This document shows, piece by piece, positions 45,651 through 57,464 of a DNA stretch of 64,000 nt (position 1 is its first letter; every line of letters starts with the position of its first letter). The position numbers and the translations under genes are program-made. This DNA comes from Arctopsyche grandis (taxonomy: Eukaryota; Arthropoda; Insecta; Trichoptera; Hydropsychidae): contig NC_135358.1 of assembly GCF_051622035.1 (NCBI RefSeq), forward strand, positions 1,614,501 through 1,678,500. Reading direction: 5' to 3'. Below the pieces are notes generated by a model. The model saw only the letters and a program-made list of their open reading frames with translations, was not told the DNA's origin and did no database searches.

Positions 45651-46017
45651 TTTTTCTACTACGCAGGTTTTCTATCGAACACCGACGCATGATGATTGAA
45701 TCGTTTCGCAAAATGAGCGTGGACGCAATTTTGCAAAATCATCAAATGAGCTCAAATGAAAAAGTTTTCACACGACCGAAGGTATCAACGCAATACAATG
45801 TGACATATTGTATGTGATTCTATCAGGCATGATTCCTTTCGGTTATCTTGATTGGATTTTATGTACATACATACAAATGTATTTTTTTGGTCACAATGGA
45901 AAGGTAAAAAAATTTTTCATGATTCTCGACACCTTTCCACTTTCCACCACGCCAAAAAGTATATACGAATAACTAAAATTAAAACAATTTCATACAAGCT
46001 TTATTTATCTAGCTTAA
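45651..46017. other. No feature recognised
   Basis: Slightly less AT-rich sequence (45660-45790) without a coding signature or terminal repeat. Confidence 0.4.
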
Positions 46018-47225
46018 CCCTTTAAGTGCTGACGTCTTTTTTGTTGAAAGCCCGCCACGTTGAAAATTTCGCCAACATTTCCAACTAGAATTATTTGGAA
46101 ATCCAATAGAAAGCAGGTATAAAAATTGTAGCTAATCCAAACAAACCTTAAATCACTACCACCGAAGATTTCGAGTTTTGTAAAGGTGTGTTTAGACCCT
46201 CTTATATATCTTGCAACAATATAAAATAAACAAAAGAAGTCTATTAATGAATGTATTTTTCCAAAACTAGTTCCATCTTCTTCATTATTGTTAAAATGTA
46301 ATGCTCACAATATAAACGACAAGCCACAATCTAAAATACTCAGCAGCTAGGGATTTCCATCGAGAAATTCTGCTATGGTTATAAATCCAGAAATTCTGGT
46401 GTAAACCAGTCTTTATAAACGTTGATAAATGAATGACACGGATTAAGGTCTGTTCATACTTAACAGCACTGCACGGCTTCAGCACTGCACGACTCCGTTT
46501 CAAATATGTGATTTTATTACATTTCTATTCATATCTACCTACACGTCGCGGTCACGTCACGCTTACACTAATTTGGCCGAGTGCAAGGCAAAATCGGCTT
46601 ACTTATACATTAGAGGCCATGACGATACGGCGCAATATTGCTTACGTCGTATTGTCGAGTACTTGCAATATGAATGAATACACGTGCATTCGTAGCTACG
46701 CGTCAGAATACAAGTCAGCAAAAATGTTTCGACGTTTATCAAACGAAAAATTATATAGTAAAAAAAATATATTTTTTTTAATATTTGCGCCACAACCATG
46801 TCGAAAGATTAAACAGCTGTCAACTGTCACTATCGATAATTGGTCCAAAACAGCAAAGCGGCAGACTCATGGCACGTAATTCGCGTGTATATTTCTACGA
46901 TGGCCAAAAAAACGGATACGATACGTTGACGGATGTTGCTGTAAGGTATGAACAGGAAATGTCGGATACTGCTGAAAGCCTGCCGTGGCGTAAACGTGAC
47001 GGTTGGTATGAATATACCCATACAAAATGTACCAAAGAATACTTTTCGTACGGCCGGATACCTGCTGAAGTCGGTACGTGCTGACTAGGTATCTTTACAC
47101 GATCTTTACACGACACATGTTCAATGATACCTGGAAATCCTTAGCGGGTAGTATTCTTTTTTAATTTGTAAATGCTCAAAATACAATGCCTATCGGCATT
47201 TTTCAGGCCCATGGACTTCAAAGGG
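46018..47225. mobile_element. piggyBac-like non-autonomous element, copy 2, with nested insertion
   Basis: TTAA flanks both ends (46014-46017, 47226-47229). The left end CCCTTTAAGTGCTGACG and inverted right end CCCTTTGAAGTCC match the copy at 8755-9352, as does the interior (AAAGCCCGCCACG, CCAACATTTCCAACTAGAAT). The extra length is a 660-bp insertion at 46446-47105. Confidence 0.87.
46446..47105. mobile_element. PIF/Harbinger-like MITE inside the piggyBac-like element
   Basis: The insertion lies between TTA (46443-46445) and TTA (47106-47108). The sister copy at about 9185 shows one TTA at the empty site (GGATTACACGAC). Ends are AGGTCTGTTCATACTT and, inverted, AGATCGTGTAAAGATA; subterminal CAGCACTGCACGGCTTCAGC is matched imperfectly in inverse on the right. 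Three-base TTA duplication suggests PIF/Harbinger. The 148-codon frame inside shows no domain. Confidence 0.7.
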
Positions 47226-47229
47226 TTAA

Positions 47230-48334
47230 AAAGTTTGGTTATTAAAAACGTCAAACTCTACATTATTTATGTTCCATACAATTTATTGCAGTCAAATTTT
47301 GTAATAATCTCTTAATATGTTTTTGGGTCACAAAAATACCCTCCCTAAGCCCCTGGTTTATTTATTTCATGTCTATTTGCAGTTCGGATAAAAATATGTG
47401 ACTTGTTTTGTTCAACTAAGATGTTCTGACCAATAGGAATCGCGTACTTTGAGGTTCACGCATGTTAGAAGTTCATAACAAAACTTTCTTACTAATAGAA
47501 GTTTGAAATGAAATATAGGACAAGGTCTTAAGATAGATTGAATCTATGCTAGTCCTGATCTGTGCGTTTGGTTCGGGTTTTCTATTTGTTGTGACGGTTC
47601 ATTGTTCGGCCTTCGTAAATGTCACGAGCGTCGTGAATCGATCTGACAGACTTTCCAAGTTATAAAAATGCGACCAAATAAATTAATTTGTACGTCAATT
47701 TATCTGTCTGCGAAAACAAAAACAAAATGTCGCGCGAATTCTTTCGTGCGCCGACATTTTTTTCGACATTCTAGCGCGAAACGAAAGTTTTCAGTTTCAA
47801 GCTGCGATTATTACCATTGTTACAGTCTTATTTTTAATTTTCCTGCTTTTATTTTCCGTCCAGATACGGCCCTGGAGCACGGGGTGTTCGGCGAAAGCTG
47901 TGTTCGGAGTAAAGACACTCAGAGAAATCGAACTGAAACAATGGCGCGCACGTACTGCGGCTCGACACCACAACTTTTATTACTAAAATAGATATAAATA
48001 AACGATCGAGATGAAATTGAAAACTGACGATAGTAAAAAAGGACACTTCGGCGAATTCACTGCTAAATAATGCTAAAAAGCAACGATTTTTATGACGAAT
48101 TTACGACTAATTTGCTGTTTGAAATATGTTCAAGTTGAATACAGCGTGCATGTAAATTACAATACATCTGACGTGCGCGGTCAGGTTTGGTTTCGAGTTC
48201 CGCAATAAATATAGAAATTTGCGTGGTGGATACAAAATAATATAGCATTTTAAATAATATTTAATATTGTAGGAAATACCCGGCGTTCCTGGGTCAAAGA
48301 ACAAAGGCTCCAATCCTCAGTTGAAACGGTAAAT
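47230..48334. other. Unassigned, with GC-richer patch
   Basis: 47560-47990 is less AT-rich and contains several short open frames, none with a recognised domain. ATACCCGGCGTTCCTGGGTC at about 48277 resembles the hairpin-type ends of the Helitron families and may be an isolated terminus. Confidence 0.4.
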
Positions 48335-48520
48335 GGATTATCCCGCAAAAAGCGATCTTGCGCAAGTCACTAAAATCTGGCACTCGAGTTCTCGTTAACA
48401 CAATATTTCGCGTGTGTAGCTTTCGATTGATGTAATTTTTGGGTGCCAGATGTTCCGTGATTGAGATTTTTAGTGACTTGCCGTGATCGCTTTTTGCGGA
48501 ATAATCGCCGAACCTGGACA
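48335..48520. mobile_element. Small palindromic MITE
   Basis: The left arm GGATTATCCCGCAAAAAGCG, then CGCAAGTCACTAAAATCTGG, is matched inverted by CGCAAAAAGCGATCACGGCA and AAGTCACTAAAAATCTC on the right, where the outer end reads GGTTCGGCGATTATTCC inverted. It belongs with the GGTTCGGTGATTA elements at 29910-30117 and 56876-57127. Confidence 0.7.
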
Positions 48521-49129
48521 AACAAATATACAAATAGAAACTGAGGTATTTACAGTGATGTCATCCAAACTCTTTAAAGGGTTTCTAAGAGTTTCCGGAA
48601 ATCTATGGTTCAAATTTAAAAAAAATTGGTTACCTCCATGTTATTAATGTCTTCATAAATTAACTTTCACTTATCAGCAATATGATTATTGATTATTAGT
48701 AATTAGCAACGCACCCAGGATTTAATCTTGTATGGAGAGGGGGCTTAACGGTTAAAATATATTTTTTTGAAATTAAATAAAATTCACAGTGGTAGTTAAA
48801 AAAAACATTTAAATACTAAAATTTAGTTTTCTTTTCTTATTACAAATCCTTACTTGAACTACTTAAGCTGTGGTATTTTTTAAAATGATCTAAAGATTTA
48901 TTTTTTGTATTTCTTCTTTATTTTAGGGGGGGGTGTATCCCCCTAGGTTAATCAAGTTAGTACAAGCAAAATGGTAACGTATTTTTATTGAGTCTCAAAA
49001 GATGATCTGGATCTTCAGGTACGACACAATCGCAGAGAAGGGGGAACAATTTTATTTATAACCCCCCTATTTGATCTGAGTAAAATATTAATTTCAAGCC
49101 GGAATTTAATTTAAATGACAGTCACAAGC
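48521..49129. other. No gene recognised
   Basis: AT-rich sequence with short G or C runs (48926, 49060). Nothing supported. Confidence 0.4.
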
Positions 49130-49930
49130 ATTTGGCCAGCGCACGCATATCGAATTATCAACATTATAACATAAACATTTTAACATTATTTATTATGGAA
49201 GTAGAAATATATGAGAGATAATGAAATATAATGCAAATTTTATAAGGTATAGTGTGAAAAATATAATAAAGTTATAGGCGTTTAAACAATCAAAATTTAA
49301 CAAAACGAGTGGGTGGCCGAAATTCAAACATATGTATAAGGCATGTTTATAACATATTGTTGCGTAGGGGTGGGTGGAGGATCCAAGTAAAAGGCCAACA
49401 GTCGTTTCACAGCATTTATTGATGATTCAGGAGATACACGCATTGCCAGTGCTAAGTCCAGAATGACATGATATCGCCTACGTACCGCCTTATAAAGGGT
49501 TGATCTCTCAGGACGCCTAATCTGTTTACCTGTGGTATCGTCACGTATTCGGATATGTATTTCCACGACATTGGGTCTCCCCGTACCGATTCTGAGAAAT
49601 AACTAATAACGGTCATTGTTTAGCCTAAATGCACTTAGAGTCCAGATATAATCCTGGAAGTAAGTGCAAGCACTTACATAGTTAATCCGATAACAGATAA
49701 CCCTTGAAACGGTCACATAGTCTCTGGGATTCTATTCGCTTAATCCGCGGCGTACGTAACAATATTGGCCGCTGGCGTAGCCGAGCTTTCATCGTCTACA
49801 AAATTTTTGTATTATTAAACGTGTTTATTACGATCATTTTTCACCATCGAACTATCGAAAGCGATTTAAATTTCTATCGGTGATCAAACCGCGCAAAATG
49901 GCAAAGTTTCAAACCGGTCGGAAGACTGTA
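49130..49930 (+). repeat. Older dispersed repeat, second copy, with solo LTR
   Basis: The parts outside the LTR (49130-49353, 49766-49930) match 6865-6894 plus 7352-7405 and 7650-7945 in order. This copy lacks the two LTRs of the first copy but has its own. Confidence 0.7.
49358..49761 (-). mobile_element. Solo LTR, family A, intact termini
   Basis: The 404-bp element begins TGTTGCGTAGGGG and ends GCGTACGTAACA, with TG..CA on both strands and ATAT on both sides (49354-49357, 49762-49765). The degraded LTR at 6895-7351 is its relative in the opposite orientation. Confidence 0.87.
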
Positions 49931-50083
49931 GGAATATTGCTTGCACCATTAGCGAAGTGAAACATATAAAAGCCTTGTAAAAATGGGAATAATGTTAGTT
50001 AAATCATATTTGACTTAATAGATTGATATTTAAATATATAGATTACTGGTATGATTTTTATTTTATCAATGATTATGAGAAAA

Positions 50084-50330
50084 CTAGTGTTGTACCCGAT
50101 GACATATCATCGCATGGGTGTCGGCATATTAAGCTATTAAATAAAAAAAAATTAAAAGAAATGTATCGGTTCGATCCCCACGCAGTCGAATTTTTTTCAA
50201 ACACTTCTTAAATATACTTAATTTAATATTTATATTTAACTATCTGAACCCGGCATGCGTTGCAATGCCACAATAACGCGTGTAATTCCCGTTCCCGTTC
50301 CACAGACATTTAATTTTATATGTAGGTATA

Positions 50331-50409
<79 letters not shown>

Positions 50410-50972
50410 TTGTTAACGTGGGCCATCTGTTGTGTTTTTGTGGTACAGCCCTGAATGGTTAGTACATTCGAGTGCGAGGTAGGCGTGGTGCGATTATTGT
50501 CACTTTCGCGTCAGTAAAATCGTAATTACGAATATTATTACTAAGAGGTTTTTCCCCGTTTTTTTTCCACAGTAATCTTCCCGGACATGCATACAACAAA
50601 TCCTGAAAGTTCCATCGTAATCGGTTCAGTGGTTTAGGAGCCTAATCGAGACACACACACAGACATTCAATTTCAATTTTAATATGAAAAAAATGGTTAA
50701 AACTACTAACCTATGTACATGTAAACAGTATAAAACACCAATAGAAAAATGAATGAATGAATTAATTAAATAAATATTCAATAAATGGCGGCAAATTTTC
50801 TGCCAAGAGGAAACACTGATAGCAAATAGTATATATAGAAGTTTTTTTCTTTTGTTATTGTATTCGTGTATACGTTTTGGCAGTGCTTTAGCTGTGACGT
50901 ACATATGTACATATGTTGAATCGAAACGACTATTATAGTACGGCTAGCGTTTTCTCAGACACAGAATAGCGA
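50084..50972 (-). mobile_element. Helitron-like family 1, minus strand, split by another repeat
   Basis: The 3' end starts at CTAG (50084-50087) with GTGTTGTACCCGATGACA and ATCATCGCATGGGT. The body is resumed at about 50690-50972 (TTGAATCGAAACGACTATTA, CACAGAATAGCGATATTATA). The break holds a different element at about 50225-50690. Confidence 0.8.
50225..50690 (-). mobile_element. Second Helitron-like element with (TA)n core, nested
   Basis: The left edge carries AACCCGGCATGCGTTGCAAT GCC, whose GGCATTGCAACGCATGCC stem would be a 3' hairpin on the minus strand. The right part has AATCGGTTCAGTGGTTTAGG AGCC and an ACACACACAGACATTCAATTT end. A (TA)n tract of about 30 units lies at 50335-50402. 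The family assignment is inference. Confidence 0.55.
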
Positions 50973-50976
50973 TATT

Positions 50977-50977
50977 A

Positions 50978-51055
<78 letters not shown>
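50977..51055. repeat. (AT)n microsatellite
   Basis: About 38 AT units lie directly between the 5' end of the family 1 Helitron and a solo LTR. Confidence 0.97.
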
Positions 51056-51062
<7 letters not shown>

Positions 51063-51308
51063 GGGAATTGATGTGAATGAATGTAATGTTGAGGGGTAAT
51101 GGCAAACAGTGGTACACATGAGTGTACACTTTTATGAGTTGGCAGAACTGACGCCAGCGAGTAGAGTTGTGGCCGCGCTGCCGAGGCTAGCCGGATGCGT
51201 ACGCGCATTGTGTGTATTCTTATATTGAACAATAAACGTATAAGGTTGAACGAAGATCCCCTTTAATTGTCTCTCTCCTGCAATCCTCCCTATTACCCGA
51301 ACCCTACA
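51056..51308 (+). mobile_element. Solo LTR, family B
   Basis: It begins TGTATGTGGGAATTGATG and ends TATTACCCGAACCCTACA, with TATA on each side, although the left flank is an (AT)n run so the duplication proves little. An AATAAA lies at about 51229. Start and layout match the LTR at 7406-7649. Confidence 0.7.
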
Positions 51309-51900
51309 TATATATGTATATATGATTTTACCTTGAGATTTTAACTGATTTTTTTAAAATCCTGTGAATATTCACTATATTTTGCTCGAATGGTTTTATA
51401 TAACTTGGAAAAATAATTATTGGTCACTCGTTGTAACGGAAATTAAATGACACAACTGGGTTTCTTTGCTCAATTTACATTGCCAGACGACAAGGCCTAC
51501 TGAATATACATGTGTATGTTCAATTAATTAATGCATTAAATAATGAATACAGCTTACTTGGCTTGACTTTAAAACGGAAAGCATTCGAAAATTTCCAATA
51601 TTTCAAATAACCGTTAATTTTAAACTCGTTCACAACGGCACAACTGGTTCGTTCGCACACCGAATTTATGCAAAACACCTAAATTAACTTTAATCGTCCT
51701 TTCTACCGTCTTTCTCGCAAACGATACAAATTAATTTCGCCTTTCCCTCTGCGTAAGAACAAGTACAAGTACTTACCCAGACATACAATATAATATAATA
51801 TATCGTTGCACATTTGAAAATATTATACGGAGTTGCCCTAGCTGTGAGAAAGTGAATCGTGATTCTGCTCTTTTTCTTTTTGCACATTATATTTACTCAC
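51309..51900. other. Protease intron sequence, nothing recognised
   Basis: AT-rich; no transposon termini or coding exon found. Confidence 0.45.
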
Positions 51901-51970
51901 TAATGATGATTTCCAGAGATTCCAAGGTCTTCCGTGTATAATTTTATACATATTATAAATACAAAAAGAC
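51901..51970 (-). CDS. Candidate zymogen-activation exon of the serine protease
   Basis: Between a CAG acceptor (51973-51971) and a GTGAGT donor (51900-51895) the minus strand reads SFCIYNMYKIIHGRPWNLWK and SSL. K|IIHG is the expected start of a mature S1 protease (usually R|IVGG), with a Cys upstream that could tether the propeptide. The exon ends in phase 0 and the next known exon (44012) starts in phase 0 with VSLQLL, the normal continuation. It opens with one base, so it must follow an exon ending in phase 2. The signal-peptide exon ends in phase 1, so at least one exon between them is missing. The intron to 44012 would be 7.9 kb. Confidence 0.6.
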
Positions 51971-52432
51971 CTGACCCAGTACACGATGTGGGTATCTACC
52001 GAAAGCATTCTGGGTTTTCACTTGACCCAATGCACTAAATCGTGAACCTTCGCTTTAATCAATCATTCATACAGCTATTGTCACATCTAGCTCGTCTTCC
52101 AAGCGAACCAACTTACAATTTAGATGGATTGAGAATTTGGAGAAATTTATATGGTGCTGTTTTCATTTTCCTTAAACTCTATAGTACCTATGTACGTGGA
52201 AAACATACGTCACAATTATATACATATGTACATATCTATATGTATGATTAAAAAATTGGAACGCCTTGAGTTATACATCGAGTTTTGTTGAACTACAATT
52301 TCTAAGTAAATTTGTATGATATGAAGATACAGTTTAACATGGCTATACATATACAAGCACTTGAGCCAAATGAGCTACATGATGAATTTGTTATAATATG
52401 TTTTATTTTATTTTACATAGATACATATATAT

Positions 52433-52813
52433 ACAGGAAGGCCTAATAAGTAGACCCAAAATGCGCCTTCCTAGACATTTATGTAATTACAAATATTGAA
52501 GGATTTTCATAACATAAATCGCTGTATTTCGAGAAGCTGAAGAACACGAAATTAATAATTATTTAATTAATGAATTAATATAAATATGTTATATAAATAT
52601 GGATTTAGACTTGTACATAAATTTTTACATATTGTACATAAATCAAATACATTTGTGACATAGCGGGTAGGATGATTTTTGCCAATTCAATAGTGGAAAC
52701 GGTTTCAACAATGAAATCAGATAAATTGACAAACTCTGATGAGAAACGATCGACCTTGGAATCGCATATCCAAGGTTTGGCCAGCAGCACAGCTGGGGAT
52801 TGAACCCGTGACC
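52433..52813 (-). mobile_element. SINE with truncated head
   Basis: The tail (CAGGAAGGCCTAATAAGTAG, ATGCGCCTTCCT on the + strand) is at 52433-52480 and the body at 52640-52775. The head shows only the B-box side (GGGGATTGAACCCGTGACCA) before Helitron sequence begins at 52814. Confidence 0.8.
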
Positions 52814-53040
52814 ATTATTTTTTCTATTGGTGTTTTATAATGTTCACATGTATGTAGTTTTTACCTTTTTTCATATTAACCAATTAAATATATTTTAAAG
52901 GTAATTCAAAAAAGTTGGACTGCGTGTGGATCAAACCGACACATTTCTTTTAATTTATTTAAATCACAAATATCCAAGTCTGACCAGCAGTATTAAAGAT
53001 TAGCTCGTGATCGAACCCGTCAACCTCTCGATGGTAAACA
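52814..53040. mobile_element. Helitron family 1 fragment and SINE head fragment
   Basis: 52814-52962 matches the middle of family 1 (TTCTATTGGTGTTTTATAAT, ACACATTTCTTTTAAT). 52966-53035 is a SINE piece (ATATCCAAGTCTGACCAGCA, GTGATCGAACCCGTCAACC). Confidence 0.65.
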
Positions 53041-54014
53041 TAAACGCATGCTGTTTAATTACTTAAAAAAATATTAACTAAACAGCCAAATTCTACAAAA
53101 AGTAACGATGGGAAATTTTTGTAAATGTATAGACAAAATCATACCTGAAACTTCTCCAAACTGTTACAGTGAAAAATCAGTGCATCGTTGAAATTACTCA
53201 CAAAAAAATTTTTTTTACTCAATATTAAATTAAGACCTTTGATAGATCCGTTCCAAACAGAAAAATAAAAACTGAAAGAGAAAATCCCTCAAAAGAAAGT
53301 GTAAGAAGAGTTACTCTCGAATCGTCCCCATCTATCAAATGATATCCGAGACGAATGAAATCCATATTAGTTAGTGTGAAGCAAAATTTATTTATATCTA
53401 TAGAAAGTTTTAACTTCATTTCATTTTATACAGAAATGTATATCATATGATAATTGTAAAAGTCTACACAAATGTATTAAGTATGCCAATGAAAACTTTG
53501 AATTGTATACGACAGATAACAGAAGAGAAGCCATACAAATTGACATCATAAATATGTACATATATAGTGACCACTTGAATTTTAAAAGTAAAATAATAAT
53601 CTTTTAACCGATAGCAGATATGACAATCAAATACAAAATACCTGAAAAATGTTACAAAAACTATTTTCAGAATTTTATTTTATCTGATAGCAATATCACT
53701 TCCTAGAATTTTACAGAAACAGAAATAAATCCACTCATATAAATTGAAAATGTGTTTATATACACATGTATCATGGATTTAATCACAACTCATTTCAAAT
53801 TCAATGTATATATTAAATGTAAACATACATTATTATTTTGAAAAATTCTGTCACAGAGCTCTAATTTTTATTAATCCAATTGACCAATAACTGTAACGAT
53901 TTTTTAATACGCATACCACTTACAAATAAATCCGAAGCGTGTGAAAATTTCACAAAACACGATCGAAAGTATAATAAAATGATCGGTTGAAATATCATAA
54001 CAATTATTACGTAC
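53041..54014. other. Protease first-intron region, nothing certain
   Basis: A short minus-strand segment ending TTGGAGAAGTTTCAG|GTATGA (about 53145) could be an exon, but its phase does not join the flanking exons. No other exon is recognised. Confidence 0.4.
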
Positions 54015-54087
54015 CGTATGCACTCACAGCTAATAATGTAATGGCGCATAATAGTGTCGTTAGCACCAAATAATTAAAAGTCTTCAT
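54015..54087 (-). CDS. Signal-peptide first exon, probably of the serine protease
   Basis: ATG at 54087 opens MKTFNYLVLTTLLCAITLLA followed by VSAY. This is a textbook secretion signal with a cleavage-compatible VSA, ending at a consensus donor G|GTACGT (54014). Orientation and position fit the secreted protease further along the minus strand. The link is inferred, because one intervening exon is not found. Confidence 0.65.
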
Positions 54088-54767
54088 TGTTGAACACTCG
54101 TTTTCGAAGCAATATTCATTCACGTCACAAACAACACAACTATAACCGTAAAATAATAAAGCATATTAAACACGAATATTATATATCATTATTATTATGT
54201 GAATAAATAAAATGCAATACATTTAAACAATTTAAAACACTTCACAACGTACGCCATCAATTTAAAAATTATGATTTTATTTTTATTTTTACGCTTTCGT
54301 TAATCCCGATAATTAGGGGATAATTAGCGGGACGCGGATGTATCTGGCTGGCAATACTGGCCAACGTACATACAACGTTTCGAAACCGTTTGGTTTCCCA
54401 CCAAAACGTCCGTCGCGGCGGATATCCGTTTTAGAAATGGCGCGGAACGCTTGGAAATGTAACAGCCGCTTGTTGTAAATAAATAAAAAAATAAATAAGT
54501 GTACTCACCTTTTTATTCGAAATAAAAACGACTTTACGCGCTGAGCAAGTACTCGCCATGCCTGATTGTATATCGAATGGGGGTCCGTAATCGTCAACAT
54601 TTTCTCTTATTACGGCCAATAAAGTTATACCACAAACCAAACTTAGCGGTTGGTTAAAATTATATGTTGGGCAAACGCTACAATTAATAACCAATGTATA
54701 GTTATTGGCCACTTTAACTAATACACTGACGGCAAAATGATGTGTATAATATATCGTTATCAATTAA
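54088..54767 (-). promoter_or_regulatory. Probable 5' leader and upstream region
   Basis: Immediately upstream of the signal-peptide exon, AT-rich leader passes into a CpG-containing patch at 54290-54420 (CGTCCGTCGCGGCGG). No TATA box at a convincing distance is seen. The 110-codon frame 54763-54431 has no recognised domain. Confidence 0.35.
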
Positions 54768-55226
54768 TAGTATCATCATCAACATCATCTACAGACACTC
54801 ACCATCCACTGCTGGATGAAGGCCTTTCCAACACGTTTCCACTCGTCTCTGTTTTGCGCAACTCTCATCCATCTCACCCCTCACATTTTCTTAATTCCGT
54901 CTACCCATCTTCTCTGCGGTCTTCCTTTTACCCTTTTTTATTCTCTCAGGTAACATTCTAGCACTTCTTTTGTCTACCTTTCGTACATTCTTCTAGCCAT
55001 TTCAATCTCTTCACTCTATCCATTATGTCCACTACCCTTGTCATACTTCTCACCAACATGTTCCACTTCCCGTCTTTCCTCATTATGCCGAGCATTCAGT
55101 GTGCCATACTTATTTGAGTGCATTGGACTGGGTAGCATATTTGCGTTCAATGTCCAAGTTTCACATCTATACGTCATCACTGGCAAAACGCATCGATCGA
55201 AGATCTTTCTCGTCAGGCAGAGTGGT
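54768..55226 (-). pseudogene. RTE-type non-LTR retrotransposon 3' fossil
   Basis: The minus strand retains, with frameshifts and stops, the C-terminal pattern of RTE-like reverse transcriptases: RKIFDRCVLPVMTYRCETWT, then LNANMLP, GRPKRR-like remnants, and near the end RVAQNRDEW-like and KAFIQQWM-like residues. It finishes in a (GAT)n-type tail (ATCATCATCAACATCATC on the + strand), which is typical for RTE elements. Confidence 0.75.
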
Positions 55227-56350
55227 ATTTTTTATTTAAAAAAACATTTATTCGTCCAAATGCACTCCATCCTAACATCATACGTCTCTTTATCTCTTCA
55301 TCTTTACTACCGACAATTAATAGTATACAAATAATAGGTAATGTCACGGGGTTCTTATTTTTTTATATAATTATCTAGTGGCCAATGATTTCATTCTGGT
55401 TAAAAATTGTAGCGTTTCCCCTAAATTTCTAAAAATTTTACAACTTTATTTTACTCCCAACTTGTATATACCTAGTTGAGTAAGAAAAGCCAAGTTAGCT
55501 ACTCAAGAATAATAAAACTAATAACGAGTGCGAACTTTTAAAATATATATTTTTTTATTATTTTAACTGCATTTTAAGAGTCCGCGAACCAAAGGTGAAG
55601 AATTTCACCATAGAGAGTGAAATGATTACTATCATTCACGGTGTGGTGCATTGTTTGGAGCCGCAGAGGAGAGAGTGTCTGCCTCGGGCTTTACTCCTTC
55701 CTCTCTTTCTCCCTCTCGAGTTCTTCTCACGCCCCCGCTCTCTCCGAGAGATCCACTCTCGCGTGCGCCTGCACACGGGCAACATCTTTTTATCATCACT
55801 ATTGTCCAAAACTCCACCTGATTAAAAAGATTTTCCCCTTTCTTTGTGGGTAAAAAAAATGAATGGAATCCCACTCAGATCGGAACTTACTTTCTACACG
55901 AAAGAAAAATTACACATAAAAAACCTTATCCTTTTATCACTTTAATCACGATTGGTGTGAACGTATACATACATGTGGATAGAGCCCCCCCCCCCCTGTA
56001 TTTTAAAGAATAAATCGTGTCAATTATATAATAAACGCAACTATATAGTGCGGAATCTCATCTGCGGCGATGTTCAGGGGGCGTGGGCGGCAAGAATTGA
56101 AGGCAGGGTATAATACGAGGATGCTTTCATAAAATAACAATTGACCTCTCCATTATCCGAGAAAGCAGGAGAGCAAAAAAAATGGTTGACAATAGTGAAC
56201 CACATTTTTTTAACCGTCGAGCACCGTGTCTGCTGGTGTCTGATAATAAGGTTACACCACTTCCTTAACGGTTTTTCTATTCACAAGACGATTATTAAGT
56301 TTCCACTTCAATATTACAAGAGCTACAATTGGCTTTTTACTACTATCAGT
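55227..56350. other. Unassigned, with CT-rich GC patch
   Basis: 55640-55790 is GC- and CT-rich (CCTCTCTTTCTCCCTCTCGA) and followed by AT-rich DNA; a C9-10 run lies at 55986. No coding domain or terminal repeat is recognised. Confidence 0.4.
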
Positions 56351-57464
56351 CAGTAGCGTCGCTAGGCCCGTGCGGGTGGTGCGGTCCGCACCAGGTGACA
56401 CCAAATTATTCAAATTGATAAACGCTAATTTGATATATTCGTTGTATGACGGTCCTCGAGTGGCTACACGCCTCATTGCAATTTATGTATGTATACAGCT
56501 TTCTATATTTATACAGCTACCGCGACATCCGTCTGGTGCAGCTCTATATATATGCAGGATCAAATATGAGCCATAATTGGCTTTTGTTCGAGTTCCTGAT
56601 AAATCAGTGTATGTACCTAAAGGTAAGCAGGTCTACTTATTCAGTCAGATGAAGACACAATCCAGAAACAATATATCCTCGATCTATCGACTGAATATCA
56701 GGGTCTTTTCACACATTTCACCCCGATTGATCGGTTTTGTCAGTATAACGGTCAGTGGAGTTGTAAAGGACGAGAAAAATAGAAAATAGGGATCAAACGT
56801 GGAAAAATTCATCCACTAAAACGTTTTTCCCGGAAGTAAATTTGGAATTTTACTATCCCAGTAGAAAATTAATGGTTCGGTGATTATATCCTAAATGTGA
56901 ATGTCTTCCGTCCCACAGGAAGATTGCCGTACAGAAGGCTGCCCAAATATTGCTCAAAACTGCCCAAATCTCATAAAAAAATCATTTTCTGAGCAATATT
57001 TGGGCAGTTTTCTGTATAGCAATTTTCCTTTGCGACGAATTTTTGTGCGATAGGAGACCGCGCGAGCGATTTTTGTAGCGGCGGTTATCCTGGTTCACGC
57101 GATTCACATTTGGGATGTAATCACCGAACCAAAAAAACAGAGGAGAACGGGACAAATATAAAATAGGGAATAAGCGTGGAAAAATTCATCCACTAAAATG
57201 TTTTTCCCTGAAGTAAATTGGGAATTTTCCCATCCTTGCATACCTTTCCCAGGAAAACATGTTTTAAACATATAAAACACAGGTTTATCATTTTTCGCAT
57301 TGGTCGTTTGTTTAAAGCTGCTTAAAAACGACGAATGTAATTTACGAAAAAAAAACCCCTGCATGGTTTAATTCGGAAAAATTCCACGGGGAAGCTGATA
57401 GAGGGGGGGGGGGAAGACAATAGTTTTACCGCACCAGGTAACATCACCCCTAGCGACGCCACTG
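56351..57464. mobile_element. hAT non-autonomous element with perfect 8-bp duplication
   Basis: CTATCAGT flanks both ends (56343-56350, 57465-57472). Ends are CAGTAGCGTCGCTAGG and, inverted, CAGTGGCGTCGCTAGG. Inside, a segment of about 85 bp (AAATTCATCCACTAAAA, GTTTTTCCC.GAAGTAAAT) is duplicated at 56790-56865 and 57175-57240, surrounding a palindromic MITE. No transposase is left. Confidence 0.93.
56876..57127. mobile_element. Palindromic MITE nested in the hAT element
   Basis: Outer arms GGTTCGGTGATTATATCCTA and, inverted, GGTTCGGTGATTACATCCCA. An inner hairpin pairs TACAGAAGGCTGCCCAAATA TTGCTC (56955-56981) with its inverse at 56999-57022. The outer word is shared with 29910-30117 and 48335-48520. 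Confidence 0.78.

Noticed and set aside
46433..46879. 148-codon + strand frame
   Set aside because: It starts in the piggyBac-like element and continues into the PIF-like insertion, so it spans a transposon junction.
53145..53200. Extra protease exon reading NFNDALIFHCNSLEKFQ
   Set aside because: Although it has a GTATGA donor, its phases do not fit either the signal-peptide exon or the activation exon, and the residues match no clip-domain pattern.
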